This document shows, in pieces, positions 20,936-35,071 of a stretch of 64,000 nucleotides of DNA. The translations under genes were made by a program, and so were the position numbers. The notes under the pieces are model-generated. The model did no database searches and was not told the origin of the DNA. It worked only from the letters and a program-made list of their open reading frames with translations. Position 1 is the first letter of the stretch. Each line of letters begins with the position of its first letter. Source of the DNA: Corallium rubrum (Eukaryota; Cnidaria; Anthozoa; Scleralcyonacea; Coralliidae); the NCBI GenBank assembly GCA_964035015.1, contig OZ036006.1, forward strand, positions 8,128,701 through 8,192,700, written 5' to 3'.

Positions 20936-21232
20936 CACCAATTTAATTTGCTGTTTTACAAACCCGCCGAACTTGATATTTTCAAAATCGGAAAAAAAAT
21001 ACAGTATCAACTTCACCTTGTCTGAAATTACATACATGTAATAACAGCTGGGGTTTTGACCAATAAGAATGCATGTTTATAACTATTTAATATCTGACAC
21101 AGTTTGTCATCAAGTGTTCTGTTTTCACCATATTTCACAATGTTATTTTTTTGTTTTTTCCGATCTCCGATCTTAAGTTTTTGACCAGAAAGTTCGTAAA
21201 ACAACAAATTAAATTGGTGTAGCCTAACTTGT
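20932..21232. mobile_element. Second MITE abutting the first
   Basis: AAGGCCACACCAATTTAATT at the left end matches AAATTAAATTGGTGTAGCCT at the right end. Internal CGGAAAAAA/TTTTTTCCG arms. Back-to-back with the 20490 element, sharing its border. Confidence 0.8.
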
Positions 21233-21522
21233 TAATTATAATTACAATATCATTTTGTACATTATTACTGTGTACATTGATTTACTATTAACAGAATGCT
21301 TCCTCACGCTCTATGGGATAAAGTTTGTCCCTCGAATTACTGTAGGAAGAAGACAATTATTTTGTGGTCTATCTGATTCTTGGGACTACATGAGGTATCA
21401 GCCATAGCATGGCCCAGTGAACACTCTTTTAAACTACCGTATCGCATCCTACATACACTGATTACAACCCTTCATTATTGCTGTATTGCATCCTACATAC
21501 ACTAATTATTAGATCTAATATT

Positions 21523-22745
21523 TTAGTGATAAGCAACAGCTATAATTACACCAAAAATTATTACCAAAATTATAAATGGAAGCCATGTCTTTAGAAATGA
21601 TCCAAAACTAAAAAGAGAAAAAACATTTGACAGTTGACTACAGTGCTAAAAAGACATGACCCAACCAGCATAGTGGTCCAGTAGCTATATTTTACCTGAC
21701 ATATTTGCCATAGACGAGTAACCAGAAACACAAATTGACCATATTCCATGAAGAAGATCCCTTATACTCCATTATATTGAGCGCCATTGCCACATGAGAA
21801 TGGCAGTTATCACAGCAAAGATTATGCTAGAAATGTCAAAGAAAACTATGGGATTATACAGGAGTGTTGGAGCAACACTAAAAGTGGGGGGGCCCAAAAT
21901 TTTTAGGGGGGTCTCGGGGCATGCTCCGCCGGGAATCTAGAGTCTCTGAAATGCCATTTCCTGCATTTTAGGACAAGGATTTACAGAATTCTAAAGGTCC
22001 AAAAACGTCACAAAATACTCAAAAGACTGAACACTTTTCCAGCCATTGAATATCTGCATTCAAATTTCTTTATTATATCTTTATTCAAAGTTGTGGGTTA
22101 GCTAGCATTAGTGTATTCTGTTGGGTCAGGCTTACAAGAGGTACATTTAAAAACAGAATTCAATGTATAAAATATATGGTATGTATAAGAACTGTTTTCT
22201 TGTTGATTTTGTTAATCATAACTTTATTACTGGGGAGCATGGGTGGCATGTGCTGTTAGGGCACTGCCTCTCACCAATAGTTAAACCCGGCCAGACGGGG
22301 TTAGTACTTGGATGGGTGACCGTTTGGGAATAACCCCCATACTCCGTCAGCTTGGGACTTATGTGAGTAGAGTTTAGTTGGTCTCTCCTGTGCTCCGAGG
22401 GTTTTTCGTCAGGTTCTCTGGTTTTCCTCCCTCCGTAAAATCAACACCTAGGTCTTAGTTGTCTACACATAGGAGTTTGATGTCAATTGGGACGAAAGTT
22501 CTGTTCCTCTCTCCTGCCACACGTTAAGTGGCAAATTTAATAAATTCAAAATAAATTACTGGCCCTGTTTATTACTGGCCTTGTTAAAAAGTGGGGGGGC
22601 CCAAACATATTAAACTCATTAAGCCCCCATACAACTCAACACAGTATTTTGTTGTTAAATATATCTTGACAATTCACCCCTAACAACTTCTATAGGTGAC
22701 CATAGAGTAGTCTATAGAGTATAGACCAACCTATAGAATCCTATA

Positions 22746-22804
<59 letters not shown>

Positions 22805-24869
22805 TTTCTATAGGCAATTGGAATGTTTTCTATGGGTAGCCTATAGCCATATACAGTATAGACTTTTTTCCAAGTACCATCTACAGTATCTGCACACCAT
22901 ATCTTTGTTCTTCCATTCTTACCATCCTGTGTTTGTACACATCAGAAGCTTCAGATACAGCGCAGTCCCACGATGTCTGAGTGTTCTTCACAAACATTGG
23001 ATTAAGACGCCAATACCTTGAGAATCATTTGACGTATTAAAATATGATTATACAGACTATTACATATACTGTTAGTATTAAAACGCACATTTAAAATTAA
23101 GTTTTATTTTTAAATAATTTTTCACTCACTTTGCGGGTTTCCCAAATGCCATGCAATCTTCCTAATAAAAAAAAGTCCCAACAATCAACTTTTATAGAAG
23201 GTGTTACAGTCCTTTTCAGGAGCAAAATTACACGTGTGCAATAATTCACATGTGTAAATAATTTTGTGCGTGCGAATCGCACATTACCAAAATTATCAAT
23301 TATGGCACAGAAATATGAACCTAACTTTTATATTTCCTACATATCTGAAAAAGAAAGCTGCGTTGCTTGATATTCATTGTAAGACGTTATATTTCGGTTT
23401 AATGTGTTAGTTATGTTGTAAAATGTAAAATGTACTCCACTGTGAAAACTATTACAGTTGCCTATGCTTAAAGACGATATACATTACATTGCAAAGAGCT
23501 TCATTGTGAGATCTGGCATTACGTTGTGAGATCTAGCGTTACGTTGTGACACCTTCTGTTACATTGTGACACCTTCCATTTCATTGTGACACCTTACATT
23601 ACATTGTGAGACCTTACATTATATTGTGAGACCTTACGTTACATTACGAGACCTTACATTACATTGTAAGACCTTACGTTACATCGTGACATCTTCCATT
23701 ACATTGTGAGACCTTAGGTTATATTGTGAGACCTTACATTATATTGTGAGACCTTACATTACATTTACACCAATTGATACTTACTGACACAAAATATGGT
23801 CCTGCAAAGTCTCGAATTACCCCTGAAGACATTCCAATTCCCATATGTCCAATGAAAGGAAACAACCATCTTTAAATGAATAAGAAACACACACGTAATA
23901 GAAAAATTATATTTAGCTACTGACATATATGGCCTAAAAATAATAGCCATATGTAATTTTCATTCTTAAATCTCTCAAGCTAACACCAGACAATTTTACT
24001 CATCATTAGAATTATGTAAGACTTTTACGGTTGAAAAAGTTAAGAGTTAATAAATTAATTAATCTCAATTTATTAACCCAGCTCTGCTTCCGTTTTAGTA
24101 TTTTTCCCAGTGCTGTAGAAGTTACATCATTTTTTATCATAATTCAATCATAATTCAACCACCATAATTAATTAACTTTACTTATGACATCACATGATTA
24201 ATAATTAACTAAAATATTAAAACAAGATGGTGGATAATTTTAACAGAATTTTGTTGAAATTAGTATAAATGTTATTTGCCACAAAATTCAGTTTTCCTTA
24301 CTTGAATAAGGGACATAAATAAGCTTCTTAATCAGAAAGTAAAAAAGCTTGTATTTTTCCTTGCCATATTAAATTCCTAATTTAATAACGGCATTATAAT
24401 ATTACATGTAAAAGGACAGCTATAATTATTTTACTTTAATACAGTACAGCACAGAACAGAAAGTCAAGATTACATTACTAACAAACAGATCTTTTTACCT
24501 TTATAATAATACAAAATCCGTGTTTTTTATATGTTCATTTTTTCAGTACATACATAATTTTTAATAAACACTACCTTTAAATAGTACTTGTGACTATAAA
24601 TCCTGTGGCTAACCCTAAAAATAACCCTAATCCTAACCCTAAATAACCATACCCTATTAACCTTGTCAATATGGCTAAATTTACGATGACTTTTGCCCCA
24701 AACATAATTTTAAATCAACTCACGTCAGAACAGGAATTGGAGTCCACACAACACAGTAAGGAAATCGACTTCGTTGAACATTAATTGTCCCTAAATCATC
24801 CCTAGCATCCATTCCAATAGGCACCTCTAAACCCGTACCCTTTTGTGCTTTTAAATGTGGATTTTCCAT
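21523..24869 (-). CDS. TMEM222: TMEM222 / DUF778 membrane protein (complete, 6 exons)
   Basis: Exons in transcript order 24724-24869, 23785-23869, 23130-23161, 22923-23016, 21696-21826 and 21523-21607 give 573 nt, i.e. 190 residues, slightly shorter than the human protein at its N-terminus. Diagnostic motifs: [50 protein letters not shown], and [11 protein letters not shown] followed by WNMV and YGKYV. The C-terminus [12 protein letters not shown] leads into a hydrophobic membrane segment ending in HIS-stop. Hydrophobic stretches near residues 40-75, 135-155 and 165-188 fit a multi-pass endomembrane protein. DUF778 also includes plant RTE1, which acts on the ethylene receptor at Golgi/ER; the animal role is poorly defined. 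The first intron contains telomere-like CCCTAA units, intron 2 a 20-bp minisatellite, and intron 4 a SINE and a (TA)n tract. Boundaries all follow GT-AG with matching phases. Confidence 0.95.
22236..22550 (+). mobile_element. 5S rRNA-derived SINE, copy 3
   Basis: Head GGTGGCATGTGCTGTTAGGG, 5S-like block TTAGTACTTGGATGGGTGAC at 22301, body to AAAATCAACACCTAGGTC, then an AATAAATT tail. In TMEM222 intron 4, antisense to the gene. Confidence 0.88.
22746..22802. repeat. (TA)n microsatellite
   Basis: About 57 bp of pure TA flanked by inverse CTATAG-rich sequence. Confidence 0.97.
23500..23770 (+). repeat. 20-bp minisatellite, about 13 copies
   Basis: Units of ACATTACATTGTGAGACCTT with substitutions. 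It ends within about 15 bp of TMEM222 exon 2's donor (exon 23785-23869). Confidence 0.9.
24605..24655 (-). repeat. Short telomere-like CCCTAA run
   Basis: CTAACCCTAAAAATAACCCT and CTAACCCTAAATAACC: five imperfect TTAGGG complements. Interstitial, in TMEM222 intron 1. Confidence 0.6.
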
Positions 24870-25295
24870 CAATGTTTTCTACGAAAAAAAACTTCGAACG
24901 TTGATTAAGAATATATTTCCAGTTCTCACTCCCCCCGGTTTTAGGTGTCGGAAATGTTCGTTTTTTGTCGTTTTTAGTCGTTTTTCGTAACTAAGAAACG
25001 AGATCACGCAGAAGGTCTGAGAATAATATTATTCATAATTTGAATTTGAAGGAGAATGTTGGCTTTCAAAGTTGTTAAATCAAATCAAATGGTTCAAAAT
25101 GAACGGAAAAGTGTTGTTATTTGTTAAGCAGGCACTTCTGGTTTACAGAATGGAGAAAATCAAGAGGTATAAAGGCTTTACTGTGTAAATATTTATAAAA
25201 ATGTTTGCCAAAACAAGACTACGTGGACAGATTGTTGGTGAATATTCGATGTTAAAAACAAGTCGAGGAAACAGAAATTGATTTCTTTTATAACT
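24870..25295. promoter_or_regulatory. Compact divergent TMEM222/LEKR1 intergenic region
   Basis: Only about 425 bp separate the two initiator codons, which point away from each other. The sequence has no recognisable transposon, unlike nearly all other spacers in the window, and holds a C5G2 run near 24933 and AT-rich blocks. A shared bidirectional promoter is inferred from spacing alone. Confidence 0.5.
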
Positions 25296-28200
25296 ATGGC
25301 TGATTTGGGTTCAACTACGACGAGTTTTAGCGTCCCACAGCACCCCTTGCCTGACGAAATACAGAAAATGGAACGAGATGAAACTGTTTGTAAATTTTGT
25401 GGAGTTAGTTATCTCATACACAATGAAGTCAAAGCATTGCAAGAAAGATTAGCTGAAGCAGAAAAGACTATGGAGTATTACAAAGGAAGTGTAGAAAGGG
25501 AGAAGGTTTTAAAAGAAAAACTGGAAAAAATGGATGTGACTTTGTTGGAGCAGTCTGAAAAGTTAAAGGAACAAGCACAACAGTAAGGAGGGATCTATTA
25601 TTTGATTTAAAAATTATATTATTTAAATCTGCAGCTGCCTAGAGCCTCGTTTCCATAAGATTGTCTCAATCACCAAATCTCTCCAATCAGAATAGAGATA
25701 TCTCAAATCACCCAATCTGATTGGACTAGGGGCTATTTATCATCCTTACTTGCGGCCAGCGGCTGAATTCTGAAGGATGCAGATCAACATGGCCGTGTCA
25801 AGGTATATCAAAGGTGCTCCAGGCAGTCACCATAGATGTAGGTGTTGATTTTACAGGGGAAGAAAACCGGAAAAACCAGTGAAAAATCGTTCCATGCTTT
25901 TGTTCAATTTGTCTAATTTCACAGTCACTGAACGTATTGTATTTTCTATATAATGAAACAGTCATCCAATACCAACGTTTGGGTTTAATTCGTGTAGTCG
26001 TTCGTTGTCACATGTCCACAGAATTTCCTTTCTTCAACCAATTGCCTTCCTCCAACGTGAACTGTTGTGTTCATCAACATGACCATTGCATAATCGTGAA
26101 TCATAATGTAGCTTCCAAACCATCCCCCTCCACTAAACCGGAGAACCCGGCGAAAAACCCTTGAAGCACAGGAGAGATCAACTACAATGCTACTCACATG
26201 AGTTCCAAGCTTGACAACAGGGTCATTCCCAAGTGGTCACCCATCCAAGTACTAAGAATTAAAAAACTTATGACTGAAAACTGTCAGAACTGTATATTAT
26301 GCAGTACCTGACACTTACATGTATCTATTGTAAGTTTTTAAAGGGCATATGCCTCGAAAATTAAGTTTGTCTTATTGAAAAGAACATTTAAAATGATAAA
26401 ATAACATCTTTTGCAGTTTTTGGTTTCCTTGCTTCGTTTTTGAGATATTGCAGTTTGTTTGATATGCAAATGACACAACTTTTTACGTCACATGTGCATA
26501 ATGAGTTATCAGAAAAGGTTACATATCTTTGCCATTATGAAAACATGGGCTTAACTCAAAGGAAGCATGTGCGTGTTTCTACCCACAACACCAAACATGT
26601 AGAATTCCAAGTGATTTCGTTTCACAATAGCAAAGATATGTAACCTTCTCTCGGCAACTCATAATACTCATTATGAATGTGTGATGTAAAAAGTTGTGTC
26701 ATTTGCATATCAAACAAACTGAAATATCTCAAAAAACAAAGCAAGGAAACCAAAAACTGCAAAAGATGTTATTTTATCATTTTAAATGTTTTTTTCAGTA
26801 AGACAAACTTAATTTTTGAGTCATATGCCCTTTAATAAGTTATTAGTTAAATCCCATACATATGTATATACTTTTTGTTTCTTTTTTTGTTAGTTGTTAT
26901 TTTAGGTTTCTTTATATAGATATAATTTTAATTTTAATATTATATACTTTATCTAAATAGTGTCCCCAATTAGTAGATATATAGTCAGCTATGTATATTC
27001 TTGACACTGAAACCAAGTTATCTATCTAACTGGGCTTAACTTTCGGTGAAAGGCAGCGCACTAACAGCACACGCCAGCCGTGCTACTTTTAATCGAGACG
27101 ATCTTATGGAATTAAACCAGTCTTAGGCATAGTAACCTGTGCCACACACATCCAAACATGGGTCTGGATGTCTGTGGCACAGGCTAAGGTATAGCTGCAA
27201 TGGGTTGACAAATAGTTGCTTTAGCCTTAATTAGTATAATGATGTACATGATAGCAAGGCTTCACTGTATTATATTATATTTTTTAGACTTGAGCTGTTC
27301 AAATCTGATCTGAAAATGAAAGCTAGTTTAATAAATGGAATGTTTTCACAAAAACGTAAAACTGAAAGTGATCTGCTCGAAGCACAAAGCAAGTCAGAAA
27401 AATTAAGAACTAAAATATCTCATTTATCTGCTGTATTGCCAGCACTTAGTAATCTGGTGAAACAGCAGAAAGAATCATTGAATAGTTTAAAGAAAGAAGC
27501 TATTCAACAAGAAGTGATATCGAAGAACAACATGAATCGCATAAGAAATGATCTGGGAAAAGTTATTCATACTGTTGCAAAGAAGGTTTGGTTTAGATTT
27601 AACTTACAATGCTTTAAAAGTCTTTGAAAGATTAGATTTTGATTGTTCATCCAATGTAATCACCCAGCTTAAGGCTGATTTCCAGTCAGTGGAATATTGC
27701 GAGCGGGCGGAATTTTTCTTTGTCTTGTGACCACTCGAGCGGAACTAATCTAACTCAGAGCACAAAAGACAAAGAAAAATTCCACCCGCTTGCAAAATTC
27801 CACTGACTGGAAATCAGCCTTTAGACATAATGCTACATAATACTGGGATATAAAGCTTGATCCTTCTATTAAGCCCCACCCCTCTAATAAGACCCTTCTC
27901 TAATAAGCAATCCTCTCTCTAATAAGCTCCCTCTGGCTCCCTCTAATAAGCTCCCCTCTCTCTAATAAGCACCCCTCTCTAATAAGCTACCCTTTCTAAT
28001 AAGCAGCCCTCTCTCTAATAAGCCACCCTCTCTAATAAGCACCCCTCTCTCTAATAAGATCCCCTCTCTAATAAGACCCCCTCTCTCTAATAAGACCCCC
28101 TCTCTAATAAGACCCCCTCTCTCTAATAAGACCCCCTTTCTAATAAGACCCTCTCTCTAATAAGACCCTCTCTCTAATAAGATCCTCTCTCTAATAAGAC

Positions 28201-31200
28201 CCTCTCTCTAATAAGCACCCCCCTTTCTAATAAGACCCTCTCTCTAATAAGGCCCTCTCTCTAATAAGACCCTCTCTCTAATAAGACCCTCTCTCTCTAA
28301 TAAGACCCTCTCTCTAATAAGCACCCCTCTCTAATAAGCTACCCTTTCTAATAAGCAGCCCTCTCTCTAATAAGCCACCCTCTCTAATAAGCACCCCTCT
28401 CTCTAATAAGATCCCCTCTCTAATAAGACCCCCTCTCTCTAATAAGACCCCCTCTCTAATAAGACCCCCTCTCTCTAATAAGACCCCCTTTCTAATAAGA
28501 CCCTCTCTCTAATAAGACTCTCTCTCTAATAAGATCCTCTCTCTAATAAGACCCTCTCTCTAATAAGCACCCCCCTTTCTAATAAGACCCTCTCTCTAAT
28601 AAGGCCCTCTCTCTAATAAGACCCTCTCTCTAATAAGACCCTCTCTCTAATAAGACCCTCTCTCTAATAAGCACCCCCTCTCTAATAAGACCCTCTCTCT
28701 AATAAGCCCTCTCTCTAATAAGACCCTCTCTCTAATAAGACCCCCCTCTAATAAGACCCTCTCGCTGATAAGACCCCCTCTCTAATAAGACTCTCTCTCT
28801 CTAATAAGACCCCCTCTATCTAATAAGACCCCCTCTCTCTAATAAGCACCCTCTCTCTAATAAGACCCTCTCTCTAATAAGACCCCCTCTCTAATAAGAC
28901 CCCCTCTCTAATAAGCCCTCCTTTCTAATAAGACCCTCTCTCTAATAAGCCCTCCTCTCTAATAAATCCCTCTCTCTAATAAGCCCCCCTTTCTAATAAG
29001 ATCCCATCTCTAATAAGACCCTCCTCTTATTAGACCCTCTCTAATAAGCCCCCTCTCATAAATCCCTCTCTTTAATAAGCCCCCCTCTCTAATAAGACCC
29101 CCTCTCTAATAAGACCCGCTTTCTAATAAGACCCTCTCTCTAATAAAGTTAGATGCCCATATTTTTCCTTACTCTAGGTACAAAATGAGAAAAAAGTGAC
29201 AGAGATGAAATGGAAGGATGTAAATGATGAGCTATTGAAATCCAAACTTGAAATAAAGAACCTTTGTGTGGCAGGCAGTCAACTCAGTGATTTACAAACT
29301 AAGTCTGGTGATCTTGAAAATAAACTTACAATCTATGAGAAACATGTGAAGCAATTAGAAGATGAAAATAAAACATTGAGGAGCAAGAACAAGGAAGTTG
29401 AAAAAGACTTGAAGTAAGAATTGGAGTTATAATTAAAAATTGGAATTGGAATTAATTAAAATCGGAAGTAGAATTAGAATTAAAATGATCGAATTAGAAT
29501 TAGCAGTAGCATTGGAATCGGAATTGGAATTGGAATTAGAAAATAATTAGAATTGGAATCGGATCTGAACGAGAATAGAATGGGAATGAGAATTAGAATG
29601 GGAATTGGAATTAGAATAGGAATCATTGAATAGGAATTAGAGTAGAATGAGAGTTAGAATGAGAATGAGAATTAGAATGAGAATCAGAATGAGAATTAGA
29701 ATGGGAATTGGAATGAGAATCAGAATGAGAATAGGAATTAGAATGAGAATGGGAATTGGAATTAGAATGAGAATTAAAATGGGAATTGGAATTGGAATAA
29801 GAATCAGATTGGGAATTAGAATGAGAATTGGATGAGAATCAGAATGGGAATTAGAATGAGAATTAGATGAGAATCAGAATGGGTATTGGAATTAGAATTA
29901 GAATAATAATTAAAATGGGAATTGGAATAAGAATCAGAATGGGAATGGGAATTAGAATGAGAATTGGATGAGAATCAGAATGGGAATGGGAATTAAAATC
30001 GGAATGAGAAATGGAATGAGAATCAGAATGGGAATGGGAATTAGAACATGATGTACAATGAAGGTAGCTACGCATTATTTAAATTAGATCTAGCTGATAT
30101 AAACTGTTTTCTTTTTGCGCATAGTGCCAGATCTAGTGAAGAAAGAAAAATTAGAACTGATCTAGAAACTTTACAAAATGAAAAACAACACGAACTATTG
30201 AAATATCAAGAAACTATAAGCAAGAGAGATGAGGAAATAAAGAAACTGAATGCTCTTTGTAAATCTTTGGAAAAGTTAATGAATGAAAAATCAGCAGCTG
30301 AGATGGAAGTTAGACAGAAGGCTACTGGACAAGATAAGCAATTAAAGGTGGGAATACATCATATTTATATTATTGTTCTCATTCAGAGAAGAGAAGAGAA
30401 GAGAAGAGAAGGGAAGTGAAGGGAAGGGAAGAGAAGAGAAGGGAGAGAAGAGAAGAGAAGAGAAGAGAAGAGAAGAGAAGAGAAGAGAAGAGAAGAGAAG
30501 AGAAGAGAAGGGAGAGAAGAGAGGAGAGGAGAAGAGAAGAGAATTATTATTATTATTCTTTATTTAAGGAGGATAAGTTTTTCAGCAGAGCTGGGGGGGT
30601 CCTCCATTTACAGCTAAGACCTATAGGTGTTGATTTTACAGAGGGAGGAAAACCGGAGAACCCGGTGAAAAACCCTCGAAGCACAGGAGAGACCAACTAA
30701 ACTCTACTCACATGAGTCCCCACCCCGAGAACGGGGTTATTCCCAGACAGTCACCCATCCAAGTACTAACCCCGTCTAACCGGGCTTAACTATTGGTGAG
30801 AGGCAGCGCCCTAATAGGACACGCCACCACCCTCCCAGAAGGGAGAGAAGAGAAGGGAAGAGAAGAGAGGAGAAGAGAAGGGAAGAGAAGGGAAGGGAAG
30901 AGAAGAGAAGGGAGAGAAGAGAAGGGAAGGGAAGAGAAGAGAAGGGAGAGAAGAGACGGGAAGAGAAGGGAAGAGAAGAGAAGAGAAGAGAAGAGAAGAG
31001 AAGAGAGGAGAGGAGAGGAGAGGAGAGGAGAAGAGAAGAGAAGGAAGGGAAGAGAAGAGAAGAGAAGAGAAGAGAAGAGAAGAGAAGAGAGGAGAAGGGA
31101 AGAGAAGCGAAGGGATGGGAAGGGAAGGGAAGGGAAGGGAAGAGAGGAGAAGAGAAGAGAAGGGAAGGGAAGGAAAGGGAAGAGAACGGAGAGAAGGGAA

Positions 31201-34200
31201 GAGAAGAGAAGGGAAGAGAAGGGAAGGGAAGAGAAGAGAGGAGAAGAGAGGAGAAGAGAAGGGAAGGAAGGGAAGAGAATGGAGAGAAGGGAAGGGAAGA
31301 GAAGAGAAGGAAAGGAAAGGGATGTAAGAAAGAGGAGAGGGAAGGAAAATATAATTTTTACAAAATATAATTTTAAGTTTTTGTTACTTGTTCGCTGTTT
31401 TTTTCAGACTCTAGAAGTATCTTTAACTAAAGCCAAAGAGGAATCCAAACTTCTAAAGTTAGAAAGGTGGGTGGTACCTTCTGAAATTAGCAGCAATGAT
31501 TGTGCATTCTGATTGGTTTCTTGCTGGGACATTTTTACGTATTTTACAAAAACTAAATAAGATGTTAAAACATTTGTCACCCGACGTGATCTTGCAAATA
31601 TTTATTTTTCGTGGTTTCAGAGAGCGAACGATTAGTGCTCATCATAATCGTATTGAGCAACTGAGAGAAAGTTATCTGAAGAAACTTGGGGAGTCTGATA
31701 AATCTTGTGGACAGGTTTGTTTTAGCTTTGAATAAACCAATCTAATTACTGACTCAATCATAGGTAGCCCAAACACAGTTTGTGAGTAATAAATACTCCT
31801 TTATTTACATTTCCAATGTTATATTTCGTGCTTTTAGACTGTAAAAATGCATACTATAAACATGTGATTGTCCACAACATAAATATTATGTATATCATTC
31901 ATTTGTAGACTACAGAGCTGTATTTCAAAGGCTGTACTTCAAAATCTTCGTCTAGTATTTATATATTTACTTGACGTACCCCCTGTGGTGTTCAGCTCTT
32001 TAAACCGTCGCCTAAGTATTGACTATTGTTATATCAGTATTTTTTTACTCTAAATATACACAAAAGTCTAATATACTGTTCAGATAAACTCCCTAGGTAA
32101 TGTAGCATCTAACAGGCACAATAAACAAATTTACTTACGACATGAGCGGTCTGAAATCGCGCTTGATAAGTAAATTTGTTTATTATGCCTGTTAGATGCT
32201 ACATTACCTAGGGAGTTTATCTGAACAGTATACTAGACTTTTGTGTATATTTAGAGTAAAAAAATACTGATATAACAATAGTCAATACTTTGGCGACGGT
32301 TTAAAGAGCTGAACACCACAGGGGGTACGTCAAGTAAATATATAAATACTAGACGAAGATTTTGAAGTACAGCCTTTGAAATACAGCTCTATAGTCTACA
32401 AATGAGTTATATACATAATATTTATGTTGTGGACAATCACATGTTTATAGTATGCATTTTTACAGTCTAAAAGCACGAAATATAACATTGGAAATGTAAA
32501 TAAAGGAGTATTTATTACTCACAACTGTGTTTGGGCTACCTATGATAAGACGTTGGCTGACGTAAGACGTGAAACATTCGTATAAAAGGTACAAAGACTT
32601 ACGTTAGCGTCTTACACAAACCACGATTTGTTCAAAAACGACTTATAAACGGGTCATTTCGCATCTTCTGTAATTAAGGGATGTTTTGTGTAAGCTCTAG
32701 CTGCTGCGTCTTATTAGGGTCTTTAAGAGCTGAATAGAGAGCTTAAGAATACAGACGTTTTAGAGCCACGGACGGCGATTGAATTCAATAGTATTTTGCA
32801 TTCAAAACAATGATAATGAGCAATTTAAAATCCCAAGAGCAAAGAGAACGCCGTCGTCGTTCTACACAAGACGTCATTGAGAGCATTTTCACGTTCTTGA
32901 GACGACGGGAACTTCCAGAATGTTGAAGCCTGTCATCGTTGTTTTACTACAATAGACATACTTTTAAAGTAGAAAACTTGTATTTTAAGGGGGATAATTT
33001 CATTACATTACAATATAAAATAAACGATCTGTATTTTTATATAAAGATGAAATTTAAGCTGATGAGCTAGCAGTTTAGATATGTGATTATTCATAGCCTT
33101 TGTTTTGGGTAAAAAAGTCTTTTCAAAGAATACGCGGTTCAGTAGTTCTGTATTGTATTCCTGTTCTTCGATCCGGTCACCGTCCGTGTCTCAAAAACGC
33201 CTAATATGCTTAAGCTCTCTAATGTCATCCTCAATGACGACGTCCTTTAAACAAAAGAATTCTTTTTGCAAAACAAAGAGAATGAATAATTTTAGACCCT
33301 AGAGTAATCTCAACACCGTCCTCGTTCTTTATACAACGACACTTAGAGCATTTTCACGTCTCAAGGACGACGTCGACGGCCAAAAGATGAGAACTGTTGC
33401 TTGAGATTGACTTCAATACAAACACTACAATCATTTTAGCAATACTGGGGCGTTTTAGAAGTCATTAGGGACCTTAAGATGCTAGGACGACGATGGCGGT
33501 TAAAAAGCAATTCAAATTTTAGCATTAAAAAGAGGTCACGGTTAACTGACTACCGTATTCAATACTTGAAGCTTGTTTTATAATTTTCAAAGTGTTAAAA
33601 CGGTTGCAGTGTCTGTGTTAAGGCAATCTCAGACAACAGTTCTCATTACCCCACGAGTCAACGTCGTCCTGAAGACGTGAAAATGGTCTGAGTGGCGTTG
33701 TATGCAGAGCGAGGACGGTGTTCAGATTACTCTTGGGACTAGAAATTATTCATTATCTTTGTTTTGCAAGAAGAATGCTTTTGTTTGAAGGACGTCGTCC
33801 TCGAAGTTGCCGTCGTAGATCTTAAGGTCCCTATTACGCGTCTTAATTAAGTCGCACTTATTTTCTCCCGTTTAAATGGTCCTATCAATTGTTCGTGACC
33901 GAAATAAGTCGCGACTTATTTTTCTCTTTCTTTTTTCTTTGCTTATTTATAGCTTCAAAAAGAACTCAATAAGCAACGAGAAGAGCTTGAAAAGAATTTT
34001 GAAGAATCAAAGTTGACGTTGAGAGAAACTTTTGAAAAGGTTAGACGTGATTTTTTTTTTTGTAAAAAAAACTTGCTCCATGAAAGATTGGAAGATTGCC
34101 AATCTCTGCTTTTTAAGAGCACTTCTCCGAGTGTTATTTTTTTGACCAACGTTATTGCTTTACTCATAGTTAATATGCTTTACTACAGGAGAGAAAAATG

Positions 34201-35040
34201 ATGGAGACATCATATGAAGAACAGCTAAGAACCATTCAAACAGAAGTTGAACATTTAAATGACAAGGTATAAAGATTGTATTTTTCGCGCTTGTAGCTTT
34301 AAATCCTGTATTTATGATATTCTATTGACCTTGTCTGAACAGACGATGATTTTGTTACAAATCCTTCGAAATGACTTCCAAGTGAACTTGTAAACGACCT
34401 GTGCATATGTATATATTATATATTTTTTTGTATTAGCTTGGACAGCAAACACGTCTTTCTCAAACCTTTAAAGAAGAAATTCATACACTGAAGAATGCAT
34501 TATCAACAAATAAGGTATTAAATCACGTAATTTACTACTATCAATACCACGACTAGTACTGTGACTCTCATTATCATCATCATTGTCATCATTATCACAA
34601 TCATCACCATCATCATCACCACCACAATTATCACCATCATCATCATCATCATCATCATCATCACCACCACAATTATCACCATCATCATTATCACAATCAT
34701 CATCATCATCACCACCACAATTATCACCATCATCATCATTATCATCATCATCATCATCACCACCACAATTATCACCATCATCATCATTATCATCATCATT
34801 ATCATCACCACAATTATTATCACCATTATCATCATTATCACAATCATCATCATCATTACCACCACAATTATCACCATCATCATTATCACAATCATCATTA
34901 TCATCATCATCACCACCACAATTATCACCATCATCATCATTATCATCATCGTCATTATCACCATCACCATCATCGTCATTATCACAATCATCATTATCAT
35001 CATCATCATCACCACCACAATTATCACCATCACCATCATT

Positions 35041-35071
<31 letters not shown>

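Noticed and set aside
24605..24655. Telomere or chromosome end
   Set aside because: Only about five imperfect CCCTAA units inside a TMEM222 intron with genes on both sides.
30793..31512. Arg/Glu/Lys-rich 239-codon frame
   Set aside because: Translation of the AGAAG purine tract; only its last part overlaps true LEKR1 exon 5.
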